Shown: positions 45,957-55,340, numbered from the stretch's first letter. The stretch is DNA of 64,000 bases from Sneathiella sp. HT1-7 (GCF_020731145.1 NZ_JAJFZN010000001.1:372001-436000), one strand, 5' to 3'. Notes: a model not told the origin generated them from the letters alone. Program-made: numbers and translations.

Positions 45957-46661
45957 TTACCAATCACTGCATTTGGCCTGAGTGGCCGCATATGATTCCT
46001 GCGTATCGATAACGTCGTTCGCCTCCATTCGTATTACATTGAATTCATCAATGAGAGGGTCCAACTCAAGCAGTAACCGGTTCGCAATCGATTTCCCGGC
46101 TGTTTTCGGGCTCTTTGTATAGAAGGGGCGGATGCTCGCCGCGCGCTCCGTCAGTTCACGTTTTATTTTCGGCACATAATCGGCAATGACCCGTTCGTTG
46201 ATACGGACGTGCTCAAGTTCATGCGCCATGATGGCCTTATAGGCACAGGTTCCCTTTTTATACTTTCGATCAATATAGATACTGGTTTTCTGAGCTCCGA
46301 ATTTAAGCGATACACGATCAAGGCGTAAACAATATTTACCGGATTTCACACGTTTGTACTTCGTCGCTGCACCGAGTCTGGGCGTGATAAAAGAGTAAGT
46401 CAGACCAAGTAAACTGGCATGGCGCGTGGACTTCGCATACCCGCTTTTCTTGGCTACCATCTCTATTTGATTAGAAGATTTTCCATGATCAAGAGCGGGC
46501 TTCGTATTAACAATCTCAATTGCTATCTGGGGCTCCTCCCAACTGGCGAGGCATTCTTTATCCGTGTTTGCCCAAGCTACATTGTTAACCGCGAGATTTA
46601 TCGGAATGGCGGTTAAGAGCAAGCATAAAGTTGAGCGGAAAAATCGGATTAGATTTTTCAA
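45957..46661 (-). CDS. secreted protein with HExxH zinc-protease-like motif
   Basis: 234 residues with a signal peptide (about 1-31, ending NVAWA). The motif AHELEHVRINE places His147, Glu148 and His151 as a possible zinc site, as in DUF922-like predicted metalloproteases. Upstream of it a beta-rich region (YCLRLDRVSLKFG, SIYIDRKYKKGTC) is reminiscent of the same group. Substrate unknown. The start is TTG 46661 with an excellent AAAGGAGGAGG site 6 bases ahead. Sits between the CheY-tail gene and PilZ on the same strand. Confidence 0.75.
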   Translation of the reverse strand: MKNLIRFFRSTLCLLLTAIPINLAVNNVAWANTDKECLASWEEPQIAIEIVNTKPALDHGKSSNQIEMVAKKSGYAKSTRHASLLGLTYSFITPRLGAATKYKRVKSGKYCLRLDRVSLKFGAQKTSIYIDRKYKKGTCAYKAIMAHELEHVRINERVIADYVPKIKRELTERAASIRPFYTKSPKTAGKSIANRLLLELDPLIDEFNVIRMEANDVIDTQESYAATQAKCSDW

Positions 46662-46685
46662 GCGTCCTCCTCCTTTAAAATGCCT

Positions 46686-47216
46686 CTAACCAAACATCGC
46701 ATTGATTTCGTCCTGATCCAGTGTGCCTTCATCCTCCATGCCGTCTTCGGATGGACCTTGCGTATTCACATTGCAAATATGACCGTTGATGATTGCGCCC
46801 GCCTGTTCGATAAGTTCTCGGATAACGGCGCACTGCCGCTCTGCCATCCCCCTCGTTGCAACGTCTTCCATATTGTCCACTAAACTTAAGTTAGTCTGCA
46901 TTTCCTGGATTTCTTCATCTAACCTCATTGTGATTGCTGCAAATGGTGCTTTATATTCCGTTGGGGAAAACGCATAAGCCTCGATCGCCAACTCTTTGTC
47001 AGCTATCCCGCTGAAACGAAAATGATCTTCATACGTAACGGGCAGCCAATCTATCAAGTCATCCAACATGTCCGGCATATCAATCACCAATTCGGCCAGC
47101 ATCAAGGCTTCATTAAAATGATTGAGATAATCCGTCGCCAATAAGGTGACATCATTTACGTTTGTATTGCGGGCGCGGGCGCGATACGCCGCCTGGGCGC
47201 TTGTCTCAATACTCAT
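46686..47216 (-). CDS. helical cytoplasmic protein with CheY-binding-like C-terminus
   Basis: 176 residues, acidic, predicted helical, no signal or membrane segment. The first 130 residues (NHFNEALMLAELVIDMPDML, YEDHFRFSGIADKELAIEAY) match no domain I can name. The C-terminus, TLDQDEINAMFG, closely resembles the peptide SQDEIDALL at the N-terminus of FliM that docks phosphorylated CheY, joined by a flexible acidic linker. That makes a receiver-binding function plausible (inference). GGAGAAGG lies 16 bases from the ATG, rather far. Next on this strand are the HExxH, PilZ and receiver genes. Confidence 0.75.
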   Translation of the reverse strand: MSIETSAQAAYRARARNTNVNDVTLLATDYLNHFNEALMLAELVIDMPDMLDDLIDWLPVTYEDHFRFSGIADKELAIEAYAFSPTEYKAPFAAITMRLDEEIQEMQTNLSLVDNMEDVATRGMAERQCAVIRELIEQAGAIINGHICNVNTQGPSEDGMEDEGTLDQDEINAMFG

Positions 47217-47349
47217 GCTAAGTCGCGTTTCACCTTCTCCATTGATACTAATGTCGGGGCCAAATGATGAACTAAACAGTAATATAATTAAGGAAGTGTT
47301 TGCATAAGCAAACCCGCAAGTTTCCGCATATCACGTTCAAATAGCGATA

Positions 47350-47532
47350 TTAATTGAGGAACGCGGTCTCTGCGGCGTGAGTCTCGCCTTGATCATCAGG
47401 TGGAAAATCATGGATAAACAGGGCAGCGGAAAGAAGCAGAATCAACATGAAGACAGCGGATGAGAGCAGAAAATTTGAATAACAGATCTTAACAGAAAGC
47501 GCCTTGTTCATATCCCTAAACATCATCCCCAT
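47350..47532 (-). CDS. small single-pass membrane protein, hypothetical
   Basis: 60 residues with one strong hydrophobic helix (about 22-42, FLLSSAVFMLILLLSAALFI) between a basic N-terminus and an acidic tail, so the C-terminus is probably periplasmic. A G-rich GGGGGG precedes ATG 47532. No homologue or function is recognised. It may be real given its ribosome site and amphipathic layout, but its size makes this uncertain. The gap to the next gene (47217-47349) holds a GTTTGC-ATAA-GCAAAC hairpin at 47298-47313. Confidence 0.45.
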   Translation of the reverse strand: MGMMFRDMNKALSVKICYSNFLLSSAVFMLILLLSAALFIHDFPPDDQGETHAAETAFLN

Positions 47533-47858
47533 GTCACCCCCCTTTTTGCCGCGTTCCGGAGGAACGCCCTGTTGAAGGAAAAGTATAAGGATTTGATCCG
47601 TCCATAACCAGCGCTTTAGTTGCTGTTAGTTTATTTTATGCACTTTTTAAGACGCATATTAATAAGTGTTCAACATTGTATTAATTCGACCACAAGATAT
47701 AGTCGATCCTCTACCGTTTAGACCCAATGCCGCTAAGCCTTTAAATTGCCGAAAGCACAAATCCCATCATTGCGGGGCGAATCGACGGGCAAGCGAACGC
47801 ACCAACTCAACAAAAAGAGCTGTATGAAGTCTTCCTAAGTAATTCTTGAAGTTTTCTG
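47533..47858. other. 326-bp intergenic stretch with no gene
   Basis: AT-rich in its middle part, with no supported open frame, tRNA or known RNA. It has one tight hairpin, GCGTTCC-GGA-GGAACGC (47551-47567), in what would be the leader of the small membrane protein gene; there is no U-tract. Promoters for the leftward genes probably lie here, but none is close to consensus. Confidence 0.5.
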
Positions 47859-48326
47859 CTAGATGATTTCGTGAAACCTTTTAAGCAGATCTATCAAAGT
47901 CTGATGATCTTTCGTCCCCAGACCAGAAATCACTTTTGCTTCAATTTCCCGCACTTTACTTTCGAGTTCAGCCAATTCCCGCTCCCCCTTCTTCGTCAGA
48001 CGAACAGCATAGGCCCTCTTGTCCCCCTTGACAGGCGCGCGCAGGATCAGCCCTTCGTCCTCGAATTTATTGAGAATGGGAACAAGAGACGAGCGATCAA
48101 GGCCCGCGGCTTCCGCGATTGCGCTCTGAGTGCGGCCGGGGTTTTCATTGATGATCGCCATGACAGAGTATTGTCCCGTCATTAACTTTTTACCGGCGAC
48201 CGTTGCGAACGTACTCTGTGCCCGCAAGATAGCCTTACGCATATGAAAGCCGACGACCTCATCGAGTGCCGTCGTACGAATTGCATCCAAAACTTTCTTG
48301 CTGTTTTTGGCTTTATCATGAGCCAT
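47859..48326 (-). CDS. MarR family transcriptional regulator
   Basis: 155 residues with the MarR winged helix: TGQYSVMAIINENPGRTQSAIAEAAGLDRSSLVPILNKFEDEGLI is the recognition region (helix at AIAEAAGLDRSSLVPIL), followed by the wing with KRAYAVRLTKKG and a C-terminal dimerisation helix. Probably a repressor responding to small aromatic or amphipathic ligands; the target is unknown. An inverted repeat at 48382-48402 upstream could be its own operator. The glcG-like gene upstream is 101 bp away on the same strand. Confidence 0.92.
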   Translation of the reverse strand: MAHDKAKNSKKVLDAIRTTALDEVVGFHMRKAILRAQSTFATVAGKKLMTGQYSVMAIINENPGRTQSAIAEAAGLDRSSLVPILNKFEDEGLILRAPVKGDKRAYAVRLTKKGERELAELESKVREIEAKVISGLGTKDHQTLIDLLKRFHEII

Positions 48327-48381
48327 TGCGCTGTCTCAGGCCCCTTCTACATACTTGAGCAAACAACCAGTCTGCCTAATA

Positions 48382-48402
48382 GCTTCTTATAGCCATAGAA
48401 GC
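48382..48402. promoter_or_regulatory. inverted repeat upstream of marR-type gene
   Basis: GCTTCT (48382-48387) and AGAAGC (48397-48402) flank a 9-base AT-rich centre, 56 bp before the MarR start. Size and place fit a MarR-type operator; a weak hairpin after the glcG-like gene is the alternative. Confidence 0.3.
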
Positions 48403-48427
48403 CCGTGTAGCACAAGAGAACGCGACG

Positions 48428-48853
48428 TTATTCCAGTGTCTGGTAGAAGTGGTTGAGTCCGGCTTCCGCGCATTCCATGTCCTGTGCAGGCGTTCCTGAA
48501 CTGAGGCCAATCCCACCGACTACTTCATCATTTACAAAAACCGGCAAGCCGCCACCAACAGAGGAAATACGCCCCCCTACTTCCGTATGAATGCCGAATG
48601 CCAGGCTGCCCGGCACGTTTACCGCGTTATAGTCGTGGGTTGCCTTGCGGGCAGCCGCCGCGGTAAAGGCTTTGTCGGCGGAGATCGTAATGCTTGTCAC
48701 CTTTCCTCCATCCATGCGTTCAAATGCGATCAAATTACCGCTTTCATCCACTATGGAAATACACATCGGCACACCAATCTCTGTGGCCTTTTCCCGCGCA
48801 CCCTGAATAAGGATAAGTGCTTCCGCGTGGGACAATCGCTTTACTGTGAGCAT
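48428..48853 (-). CDS. GlcG/HbpS family heme-binding-like protein
   Basis: 141 residues from ATG 48853, chosen because AGGAGG lies 5 bases ahead; the frame opens earlier at 48883 without such a site. Signatures are MCISIVDESGNLIAFERMDG, SADKAFTAAAARKAT and the glycine-rich VGGGLPVFVNDEVVGGIGLSSG. The family includes GlcG of the glycolate locus and the heme-binding HbpS. It directly follows malate synthase G (33 bp), which supports the GlcG-type association with glyoxylate use; its biochemical role is not settled. Confidence 0.9.
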   Translation of the reverse strand: MLTVKRLSHAEALILIQGAREKATEIGVPMCISIVDESGNLIAFERMDGGKVTSITISADKAFTAAAARKATHDYNAVNVPGSLAFGIHTEVGGRISSVGGGLPVFVNDEVVGGIGLSSGTPAQDMECAEAGLNHFYQTLE

Positions 48854-48886
48854 GCCGCCCTCCTGTTGATATTGTTTCGTCAATTA

Positions 48887-51064
48887 CTAGCGTGCCTTTG
48901 CCTCGATACGTCGGGCATGAAGAATCGGTTCGGTATAACCGCTCGGCTGCGTCCGGCCCTTAAAAACAAGGTCACAGGCCGCCTTGAACGCAATCGAAGT
49001 ATCAAAATTTCCTGCCATTAGTTTGTAAAGCGGATCGCCCGCGTTTTGTTCATCGACAATCGCCGCCATCCGCTTCAGGGTCTCGGTGACTTGGTCCTCA
49101 GAACAGATACCATGATGCAGCCAATTCGCAATATGTTGGCTGGAGATACGCAAAGTTGCCCGGTCTTCCATCAGACCAACATTATTAATATCCGGCACTT
49201 TCGAACAACCGACGCCCTGATCGATCCAGCGCACCACATAACCGAGAATTCCTTGCACATTGTTGTCCAGTTCCGCCTGAATTTCCTTTTCTGACAGGTT
49301 TTCGCCCTTTAACAACGGCGGCGTCAGAATACTGTTGAGGCTCGCCCGCCCGCGCGACGCTATATCTTTCTGGCGATCCTTCACCGATACTTCATGATAA
49401 TGCATCGCGTGCAAGGTTGCCGCCGTTGGAGAAGGGACCCAGGCACAATTGGCACCCGCCAAAGGATGGCCGATTTTTGCAGTCATCATCTTCGCCATTT
49501 CATCCGGCATTGCCCACATTCCCTTACCAATTTGGGCATGTCCGGGAAGGCCTGTTTCCAAGCCGATATCGACGTTCCAGTCTTCATAGGCCGCAATCCA
49601 GGGCTCGCCCTTCGCGGCGTCTTTCCGCATGAAGGGGCCAGCTTCCATGCTGGTATGGATTTCATCGCCCGTGCGATCAAGGAAGCCCGTATTGATGAAG
49701 AATATTCTTTCTGATACAGCCCGGATGCACTCTTTCAGATTGACGGTTGTGCGCCGCTCCTCATCCATGACTCCGACTTTCAAAGTGTTTCGGGGAAGGC
49801 CGAAGCCCTCTTCGATCGCCGAGAAGAGATCATTCGTGAAGGCCACTTCTTCCGGTCCGTGCATTTTCGGCTTCACAATATAAAGACTGCCCGCGCGACT
49901 GTTAGAATGTTTCCCTGTTTTTTTAAGATCATGAAGCGCCCCTGCTGTGGTCATAACCCCGTCGAGAATCCCCTCCGGAATTTCATTCCCGTCGGCGTCA
50001 AGTACTGCATTTATCGTCATCAAATGACCCACATTGCGGACCAACAGCAAGCTACGTCCATGCAGGGTTATTTCCGATCCTGTTGGGTCAAGATAAGTTC
50101 TGTCGGGATTCAGCGTCCGGGCCACTGTCTTTCCGCCTTTATCAAAACGATCCTCAAGATCACCTTTCATCAGGCCAAGCCAGTTTCGATAAACGAGGGC
50201 CTTATCTTCCGCATCCACCGCCGCGATTGAATCTTCGCAGTCCTGAATGGTGGAGAGAGCCGATTCCATTAAAATATCCTTCACACCTGCCGGATGGTCT
50301 TTCCCGACAGGATGCGATGGATCGATCTGCACATCCAGATGAAGGCCGTTTTTCATGAACAGAATAGATGATGGTGTAACTTCACCAATATAACCGACAA
50401 ACTGCCTAGGGTTAGAAAGAGCTGTGGATGAACCATCCGCAAGCTCCACCTCCAGCTTTTTGCGGCCACCGTCATCCTTCAGTAGATAGGCGCGTGCATC
50501 CTTATGGCTTCCCTTGGCAAGCGGTGCCGCGCGATCAAGAACGCCGAAGCCATATTCGATGACCCTCAAACCGCGGGTCGGGTTATACCCACTACCTTTC
50601 TCACAGCCATTCGTCTCGGGCAGTATATCTGTGCCATAAAGCGCGTCGTAAAGGCTTCCCCAGCGAGCATTCGCTGCGTTGAGGGCATAGCGGGCATTCA
50701 TGACCGGCACGACAAGCTGCGGACCGGCAACATCCGAAATTTCCGGATCAATGTTCGCAGTCGTCACCTTAAAATCAGGACCTTCGGGCACCAGATAACC
50801 GATTTCCTCAAGAAAGGATTTATACGCTGCGGCATCACGGGGGTTTCCCTTTGCGGCAAGATGCCAAGCATCAATTTTGGCTTGTAACTCTTCACGTTTT
50901 TCCAGCAACTGCTTGTTTCGAGGCCCAAAACTCGCAACAAGATTGGCAAGTAGGTTCCAAACTGTGTCTGCAGTTACATCAAGGCCCAGCAGAATCTCCT
51001 TCTCGACGAGATCCACAATTTCCGGTGCCACCTGAAGCCCTGCTTTTACTATATGCTTTGTCAT
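48887..51064 (-). CDS. glcB: malate synthase G
   Basis: Condenses glyoxylate with acetyl-CoA to malate; the monomeric G isoform used for glycolate/glyoxylate growth. 725 residues from ATG 51064 ([21 protein letters not shown]), the usual length. A longer frame (to 51136) and ATG 51088 are less likely. Landmarks include [31 protein letters not shown] split across the N-terminal part, the catalytic-barrel segment [10 protein letters not shown] and [15 protein letters not shown], and [16 protein letters not shown]. Divergent from an IclR-type regulator, which probably controls it; glcG-like gene follows. Confidence 0.96.
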   Translation of the reverse strand: MTKHIVKAGLQVAPEIVDLVEKEILLGLDVTADTVWNLLANLVASFGPRNKQLLEKREELQAKIDAWHLAAKGNPRDAAAYKSFLEEIGYLVPEGPDFKVTTANIDPEISDVAGPQLVVPVMNARYALNAANARWGSLYDALYGTDILPETNGCEKGSGYNPTRGLRVIEYGFGVLDRAAPLAKGSHKDARAYLLKDDGGRKKLEVELADGSSTALSNPRQFVGYIGEVTPSSILFMKNGLHLDVQIDPSHPVGKDHPAGVKDILMESALSTIQDCEDSIAAVDAEDKALVYRNWLGLMKGDLEDRFDKGGKTVARTLNPDRTYLDPTGSEITLHGRSLLLVRNVGHLMTINAVLDADGNEIPEGILDGVMTTAGALHDLKKTGKHSNSRAGSLYIVKPKMHGPEEVAFTNDLFSAIEEGFGLPRNTLKVGVMDEERRTTVNLKECIRAVSERIFFINTGFLDRTGDEIHTSMEAGPFMRKDAAKGEPWIAAYEDWNVDIGLETGLPGHAQIGKGMWAMPDEMAKMMTAKIGHPLAGANCAWVPSPTAATLHAMHYHEVSVKDRQKDIASRGRASLNSILTPPLLKGENLSEKEIQAELDNNVQGILGYVVRWIDQGVGCSKVPDINNVGLMEDRATLRISSQHIANWLHHGICSEDQVTETLKRMAAIVDEQNAGDPLYKLMAGNFDTSIAFKAACDLVFKGRTQPSGYTEPILHARRIEAKAR

Positions 51065-51172
51065 CTGCTTATTCTCATCCTCATTCATAAGAGAAATCGA
51101 CGTCCGATAAAATCGGTCGCCAGCGAATTTCAGCATGACATTGACAGGTCCGACAAAGAGAATACACTAAAA

Positions 51173-51187
51173 TGGAACTATTTTCAC
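51173..51187. promoter_or_regulatory. candidate IclR-type operator
   Basis: TGGAACTATTTTCAC resembles the IclR box TGGAAATNATTTCCA at 10 of 14 defined positions and lies in the gap between glcB and the divergent IclR gene, just before the latter's start. It could mediate autoregulation and control of glcB. Confidence 0.35.
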
Positions 51188-51190
51188 ATT

Positions 51191-52009
51191 ATGGAATTCA
51201 CTGAAATGACGATGACGGATTCGATCAGCACAAAGCCCGTCCGAACAGGACAAGTACAATCGCTGACGCGTGCTCTTTCCATTCTGAATATAATCGCCAG
51301 GAATCCACCGGGCCTGTCACTCACCGGCATTGCCAAGTCCCTCTCCCTTGCCCCATCGACCACCCACCGCCTGCTCACCACCCTGCAGGAAGAACGCTAT
51401 GTACAATATGATCGGGATACGAGCCGATGGCAGATTGCCATGCAGGCTTTCGTCACGGGAAACGGCTTTCTCGTTTCTCGCGATCTCGCTACTGTCGCGC
51501 GACCCTATATGCGGCGCCTGATGGAACTCAGCGGTGAAACAGTAAATCTTGCGATCGCCGATAGCGACAAGGTCATCTATCTGGCGCAGGTCGAAAGCAG
51601 GGAAATGATGCGAGTCTTTTCCAAGCCCGGAAACAGCGTGCCCATGCATTGCTCTGGCGTTGGCAAAGCCATCCTGATGGCCATGAGCAAAAGGGATGTG
51701 ACGCGGATCATTGAAAATCAGGGCCTGGTTAAGCTGACGGACAGAACAATTACAGAACCGGCAAAGTTACATGAAGAGCTTGCTGCGTCGCGCGCCCGTG
51801 GCTTTGCCCTAGATGAAGAAGAACATGCCATAGGCCTTCGCTGCGCTGCTGCCCTCATTTATGATGAACATACGGAGCCGCTGGCTGGCCTTTCCATCTC
51901 CGGCCCGACGGCCCGCATATCGAAAGAACGGCTGCTGGAACTTGGTCAAGTAACCGTGGAGATAGCGAGCGAAGTAACCGCAGCGCTTGGCGGGCGGAAG
52001 CCCGATTAG
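51191..52009 (+). CDS. IclR family transcriptional regulator
   Basis: 272 residues: N-terminal winged helix (VQSLTRALSILNIIARNPPGLSLTGIAKSLSLAPSTTHRLLTTL region) and the IclR effector domain with MHCSGVGKAILMAM, ARGFALDEEEHAIGLRCAAA and LAGLSISGP. The effector is likely a small organic acid such as glyoxylate or pyruvate (family knowledge). Divergent arrangement with malate synthase G, across about 126 bp, suggests it controls glcB. The exact start is open: ATG 51191, 51206 and 51212 are all in frame. Overlaps convergent guaD by 4 bp. Confidence 0.92.
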   Translation: MEFTEMTMTDSISTKPVRTGQVQSLTRALSILNIIARNPPGLSLTGIAKSLSLAPSTTHRLLTTLQEERYVQYDRDTSRWQIAMQAFVTGNGFLVSRDLATVARPYMRRLMELSGETVNLAIADSDKVIYLAQVESREMMRVFSKPGNSVPMHCSGVGKAILMAMSKRDVTRIIENQGLVKLTDRTITEPAKLHEELAASRARGFALDEEEHAIGLRCAAALIYDEHTEPLAGLSISGPTARISKERLLELGQVTVEIASEVTAALGGRKPD

Positions 52010-53343
52010 ATACCGTAAAATTGCTCCTCATTCGTCTCGGAATCCCGGCTGTATATGAGGTTACCCGCGATATAAGTCGCCTTCGCGGCCCGATCATCCC
52101 CCACTGTCATCAGGGCAAATATCTGCTCTTCCAGACTGTCGGCATAAGCCAAACGATGAGCAATTAGAGGCGTCGCCTTTAAATCCAAAATGGTGAGGTC
52201 CGCTTCATATCCGGGTTCAATACTTCCAAGGGTTTCGTCCAGATAGAGGGAGGCAGCCGCCCCGCGCGTGGCAAGATAAAACGCCTTATGTGCATCAAGT
52301 GCAAAGCCATTCAACTGAGCAATCTTGTAGGCCTCATTCATACTGACGAGTTGCGAGAAATTCGTTCCCCCGCCCAGGTCTGTCGCAAGTCCGGTCCGCA
52401 CAGGGAAAGACCCTTGCATTGCCTGATCAAGGCTAAATAGGCCGCTTCCCAGAAAAAGATTTGATGTTGGGCAATGGGCTAATGCTGCTCCCGTCTCAGA
52501 AAAAGCACGGAAATCTTCTTTTGTAAAATGAACGCCATGGCCATATATGGCGCGCGGGCCAAGCTGACCATAATGCTGATAGACATCCACGTAGTTTTTC
52601 CGGTCGGGGAATAGCGTTTTCACCCACTCTATTTCCTTCCTGTTCTCTGAAATGTGCGATTGTAGATAGGTGCCGGGATGCTCCTTCCAGACGGCACCTG
52701 CCATCTCCATCTGCTCTTCAGTGCTTGTTGGCGCGAAACGCGGTGTTACGGCATAAAGCGCCCGGCCATTACCGTGCCATTTCTGGATGAGTCGCTTAGT
52801 TTCGTCATATCCGCTTTGCGCCGTATCGGTCAGCGCAGGGGGCGCATGACGATCCATCAGCACCTTGCCCGCGATATTGCGCATATTGATTCTCGCTGAT
52901 TGCTCGAAAAAGGCATCAACAGAGACGGGATGAACGGTGCAAAACACAGCGGCGGTTGTAGTTCCCGAGCGTAAAATTTCTTTTAGGAAAACGTCCGCCG
53001 CAGCGGATGCATACTCCTTATCAGCAAACTTCTGTTCCGCAACAAAGGTATAATTATTCAGCCAGTCAATAAGCTGCTTGCCAAAGGCACCTATTATTTC
53101 TGTTTGCGGATAATGGACATGGCAGTCAATAAAGCCGGGGCAGATCAGAGCGTCTTCATAGCGGGTGACCGGCACCGTTTTGTCAAGATGGGGCAGTAAC
53201 TCATGCGCAGACCCAAAGGCACCGATTTTTCCATCCTCAATGACAATAAGGCCATCATCCTCATAGCAGAGACATTCTTTGATTGGCTTTGTGAAGGGAT
53301 TATCCCGGTAGGATAGGCAGCGGCCCCGAATTGCTTTTTTCAT
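52006..53343 (-). CDS. guaD: guanine deaminase
   Basis: Converts guanine to xanthine. 445 residues of the amidohydrolase superfamily. Metal and active-site segments are PGFIDCHVHYPQTEIIGAFG, SHISENRKEIEWVK, YGHGVHFTKEDF and TDLGGGTNFSQL; the guanine-deaminase-specific QLIDWLNNYTFVAEQKF is present. Cytoplasmic, zinc dependent, part of purine salvage or nitrogen release. Its ATG overlaps the Lrp stop (ATGA), so the two are cotranscribed. Confidence 0.95.
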   Translation of the reverse strand: MKKAIRGRCLSYRDNPFTKPIKECLCYEDDGLIVIEDGKIGAFGSAHELLPHLDKTVPVTRYEDALICPGFIDCHVHYPQTEIIGAFGKQLIDWLNNYTFVAEQKFADKEYASAAADVFLKEILRSGTTTAAVFCTVHPVSVDAFFEQSARINMRNIAGKVLMDRHAPPALTDTAQSGYDETKRLIQKWHGNGRALYAVTPRFAPTSTEEQMEMAGAVWKEHPGTYLQSHISENRKEIEWVKTLFPDRKNYVDVYQHYGQLGPRAIYGHGVHFTKEDFRAFSETGAALAHCPTSNLFLGSGLFSLDQAMQGSFPVRTGLATDLGGGTNFSQLVSMNEAYKIAQLNGFALDAHKAFYLATRGAAASLYLDETLGSIEPGYEADLTILDLKATPLIAHRLAYADSLEEQIFALMTVGDDRAAKATYIAGNLIYSRDSETNEEQFYGI

Positions 53344-53834
53344 TTGCTGCGTTTTCCCGAAATGCTCGCCAATGGCAGCGTCACCTCATCCTTCACCACT
53401 TCCATCACCACATAGGTATGGGTTTGCATGACATGAGGGAGAAGCGATATAGCCGTTCCCAGCAATTTCCGATATGAAGCTATATCACGCGTCCGGATCT
53501 TCAAGAGGTAATCAAATCCGCCCGCCATCATCATGCAGGATTGAATTTCGGGGATGCGTTGGACGGCATCGTTAAACTCTCTCAGTTCTGTTTCAGTCGT
53601 CCGCGAAAGTTGCACCTGCACCATGACGACATGGGCAGCGGCGGCGGCCTCTGGATCAAGCGCCGCGAAATAGCCCTTGATCACACCCGCATTCTCCAGC
53701 CGCTTCACCCGCTCTGCACAGGGGGTTTTGGTCAAATTCACCCGGCGCGAAAGCTCGACCATAGAAATCCGGCCATTCGCCTGAATTTCCCGCAAGATAC
53801 GATAATCTATCCGGTCCAAAGGGGGACTCACCAT
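53340..53834 (-). CDS. Lrp/AsnC family transcriptional regulator
   Basis: 164 residues: helix-turn-helix DRIDYRILREIQANGRISMVELSRRVNLTKTPCAERV region at the N-terminus and a RAM effector domain (VVMVQVQLSRTTETEL, GGFDYLLKIRTRDIASY). The long N-terminal arm and the TKTPCAERVKRLE recognition helix resemble the PutR/BkdR-like Lrp group, whose members respond to amino acids. Translationally coupled to guaD and divergent from the ynj-type operon, so it may control either. Confidence 0.92.
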   Translation of the reverse strand: MVSPPLDRIDYRILREIQANGRISMVELSRRVNLTKTPCAERVKRLENAGVIKGYFAALDPEAAAAAHVVMVQVQLSRTTETELREFNDAVQRIPEIQSCMMMAGGFDYLLKIRTRDIASYRKLLGTAISLLPHVMQTHTYVVMEVVKDEVTLPLASISGKRSK

Positions 53835-54048
53835 ACGAAATGCCCATCAAACTTGTGCGAACAACATCTTACTGTATGCCAATTCACACTTCATCGCCTA
53901 GCATTTTTGCTATACCGCTCAATCGGGGAAAATCGAATGGTCTCGAAAAGTTGTAGTCATTTGACCAATCTTAGGCGGACGCGCAGGAAGCTTTTGGCTA
54001 AAATACGTGCCTATTTGGTCTTCACTTCACTCAACGGAACTAGAAAAT

Positions 54049-55296
54049 ATGCCACTTAACCTGTCATTAGAGATTTCTGTATGGAAAAACTTCCGTTTTT
54101 TGTGCATCTTTTTTGCGCTTGTCTTTCCCCTTTCCGCTGTTGCTGAGACCAAGGTTGACTACAAAAACTGGGAAGACGTCACTAGTGCCGCCAAGGGCGG
54201 TACAGTCAACTGGTTTATGTGGGGCGGGGCGGACAATATCAATCATTATGTCTCCGACTATATCGGCGGAGAACTCAAAAAGCGCTATGACATCACTTTA
54301 AAGCGGATCGGCATCAATGATACGGCGGAGGCCGTCAATATCGTCCTTGGCGAGAAACAGGCCGGAATCGACGACAAGGGTTCCGTCGACATGATCTGGA
54401 TTAATGGCGGTAACTTCCGAACGATGAAGCAAGGGGACCTGCTATTCTGCGGATATCATTCCCTACTCCCCAATAATAATCTCGTAAACTGGCAAAACCC
54501 GTCCATCGCGAATGATTTCGGCCTTGCAGTGGATGAATGTGAGGTACCCTGGAACCGAGCGCAGTTCGCCTTTGCCTATGACAGTGCACTTACAAAAAAC
54601 CCGCCGAAAAGTATTTCAGAACTTATTGACTGGGTGAAGAAAAATCCGGGCGAGTTTACCTATCCGGCGGCGACGGACTTCAATGGCAGCGTCTTCATAC
54701 GCCATGTTTTTTATCACGCCGCAGGGGGACCGGACGCTCTTCTGGGGGATTTTGATCAAGAGAAGTTTGACGTCATCGCACCAAAAGCCTGGGCCATTCT
54801 CAATGAAATGAAACCGTATCTCTGGCGGGAGGGGGAAACCTATCCCAATGCAATCGCAAATCTCGCGCAGCTTTTCGCAAATAGGGAGGTTGCGCTCTAT
54901 TTCGATTATGATCCGGCGATATTCGGAATTAATGTTGAAAACGGTATCTTCCCAGAGACAACCCGATCCTATGGCCTGGAAGACGGCACCATTGGCAATA
55001 CAAATTATGTTGCTATTCCTTATAATTCACCCAACAAGGCCGCTGCGATGGTCGCCGCCAATTTTATCCTGTCGGCGAATGCCCAATATGAAAAAGCAAA
55101 AGCAGATGTCTGGGGTACCGCGCCAGCAATCGATATAAGCCGCCTACCGGAAGAGGACAAACTGCGTTTTTTGAGCCTACCTCGCCACCCCGCCGTTATC
55201 GATCCGGCGGCACTTTCCAAAAAGGCGTTGCCGGAGCTGCATCCTGACTGGATCAGCGCCATTGAAAAGGGCTGGCAGGAAAATGTCGCCAAGTAA
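54049..55296 (+). CDS. YnjB-type ABC transporter substrate-binding protein
   Basis: 415 residues with an N-terminal hydrophobic signal (about residues 14-31, ending AVAET). The mature protein starts GTVNWFMWGGADNINHYVSDY after a short linker, characteristic of the E. coli YnjB family (extracellular solute-binding family 1). It also has GSVDMIWINGGNFRTMK and WNRAQFAFAYDS. Substrate is unknown; thiamine or metals have been suggested for relatives but not shown. ATG 54049 is preferred, since the frame to 54007 adds unconserved residues; the ribosome site (GGAAC) is weak. First gene of a four-gene ABC operon. Confidence 0.9.
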   Translation: MPLNLSLEISVWKNFRFLCIFFALVFPLSAVAETKVDYKNWEDVTSAAKGGTVNWFMWGGADNINHYVSDYIGGELKKRYDITLKRIGINDTAEAVNIVLGEKQAGIDDKGSVDMIWINGGNFRTMKQGDLLFCGYHSLLPNNNLVNWQNPSIANDFGLAVDECEVPWNRAQFAFAYDSALTKNPPKSISELIDWVKKNPGEFTYPAATDFNGSVFIRHVFYHAAGGPDALLGDFDQEKFDVIAPKAWAILNEMKPYLWREGETYPNAIANLAQLFANREVALYFDYDPAIFGINVENGIFPETTRSYGLEDGTIGNTNYVAIPYNSPNKAAAMVAANFILSANAQYEKAKADVWGTAPAIDISRLPEEDKLRFLSLPRHPAVIDPAALSKKALPELHPDWISAIEKGWQENVAK

Positions 55297-55340
55297 TGCG
55301 GAGGAATTTAGAGTAAGCTCAATCATAATTACCGCCATTC

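Noticed and set aside
45441-47216. Signalling block considered as part of a chemotaxis or flagellar locus
   Set aside because: No cheA, cheW, mcp or flagellar gene is present in the window; only a short tail motif resembles FliM.
47551-47567. Tight 7-bp hairpin considered as a terminator
   Set aside because: No T-run follows on either strand and no gene ends there.
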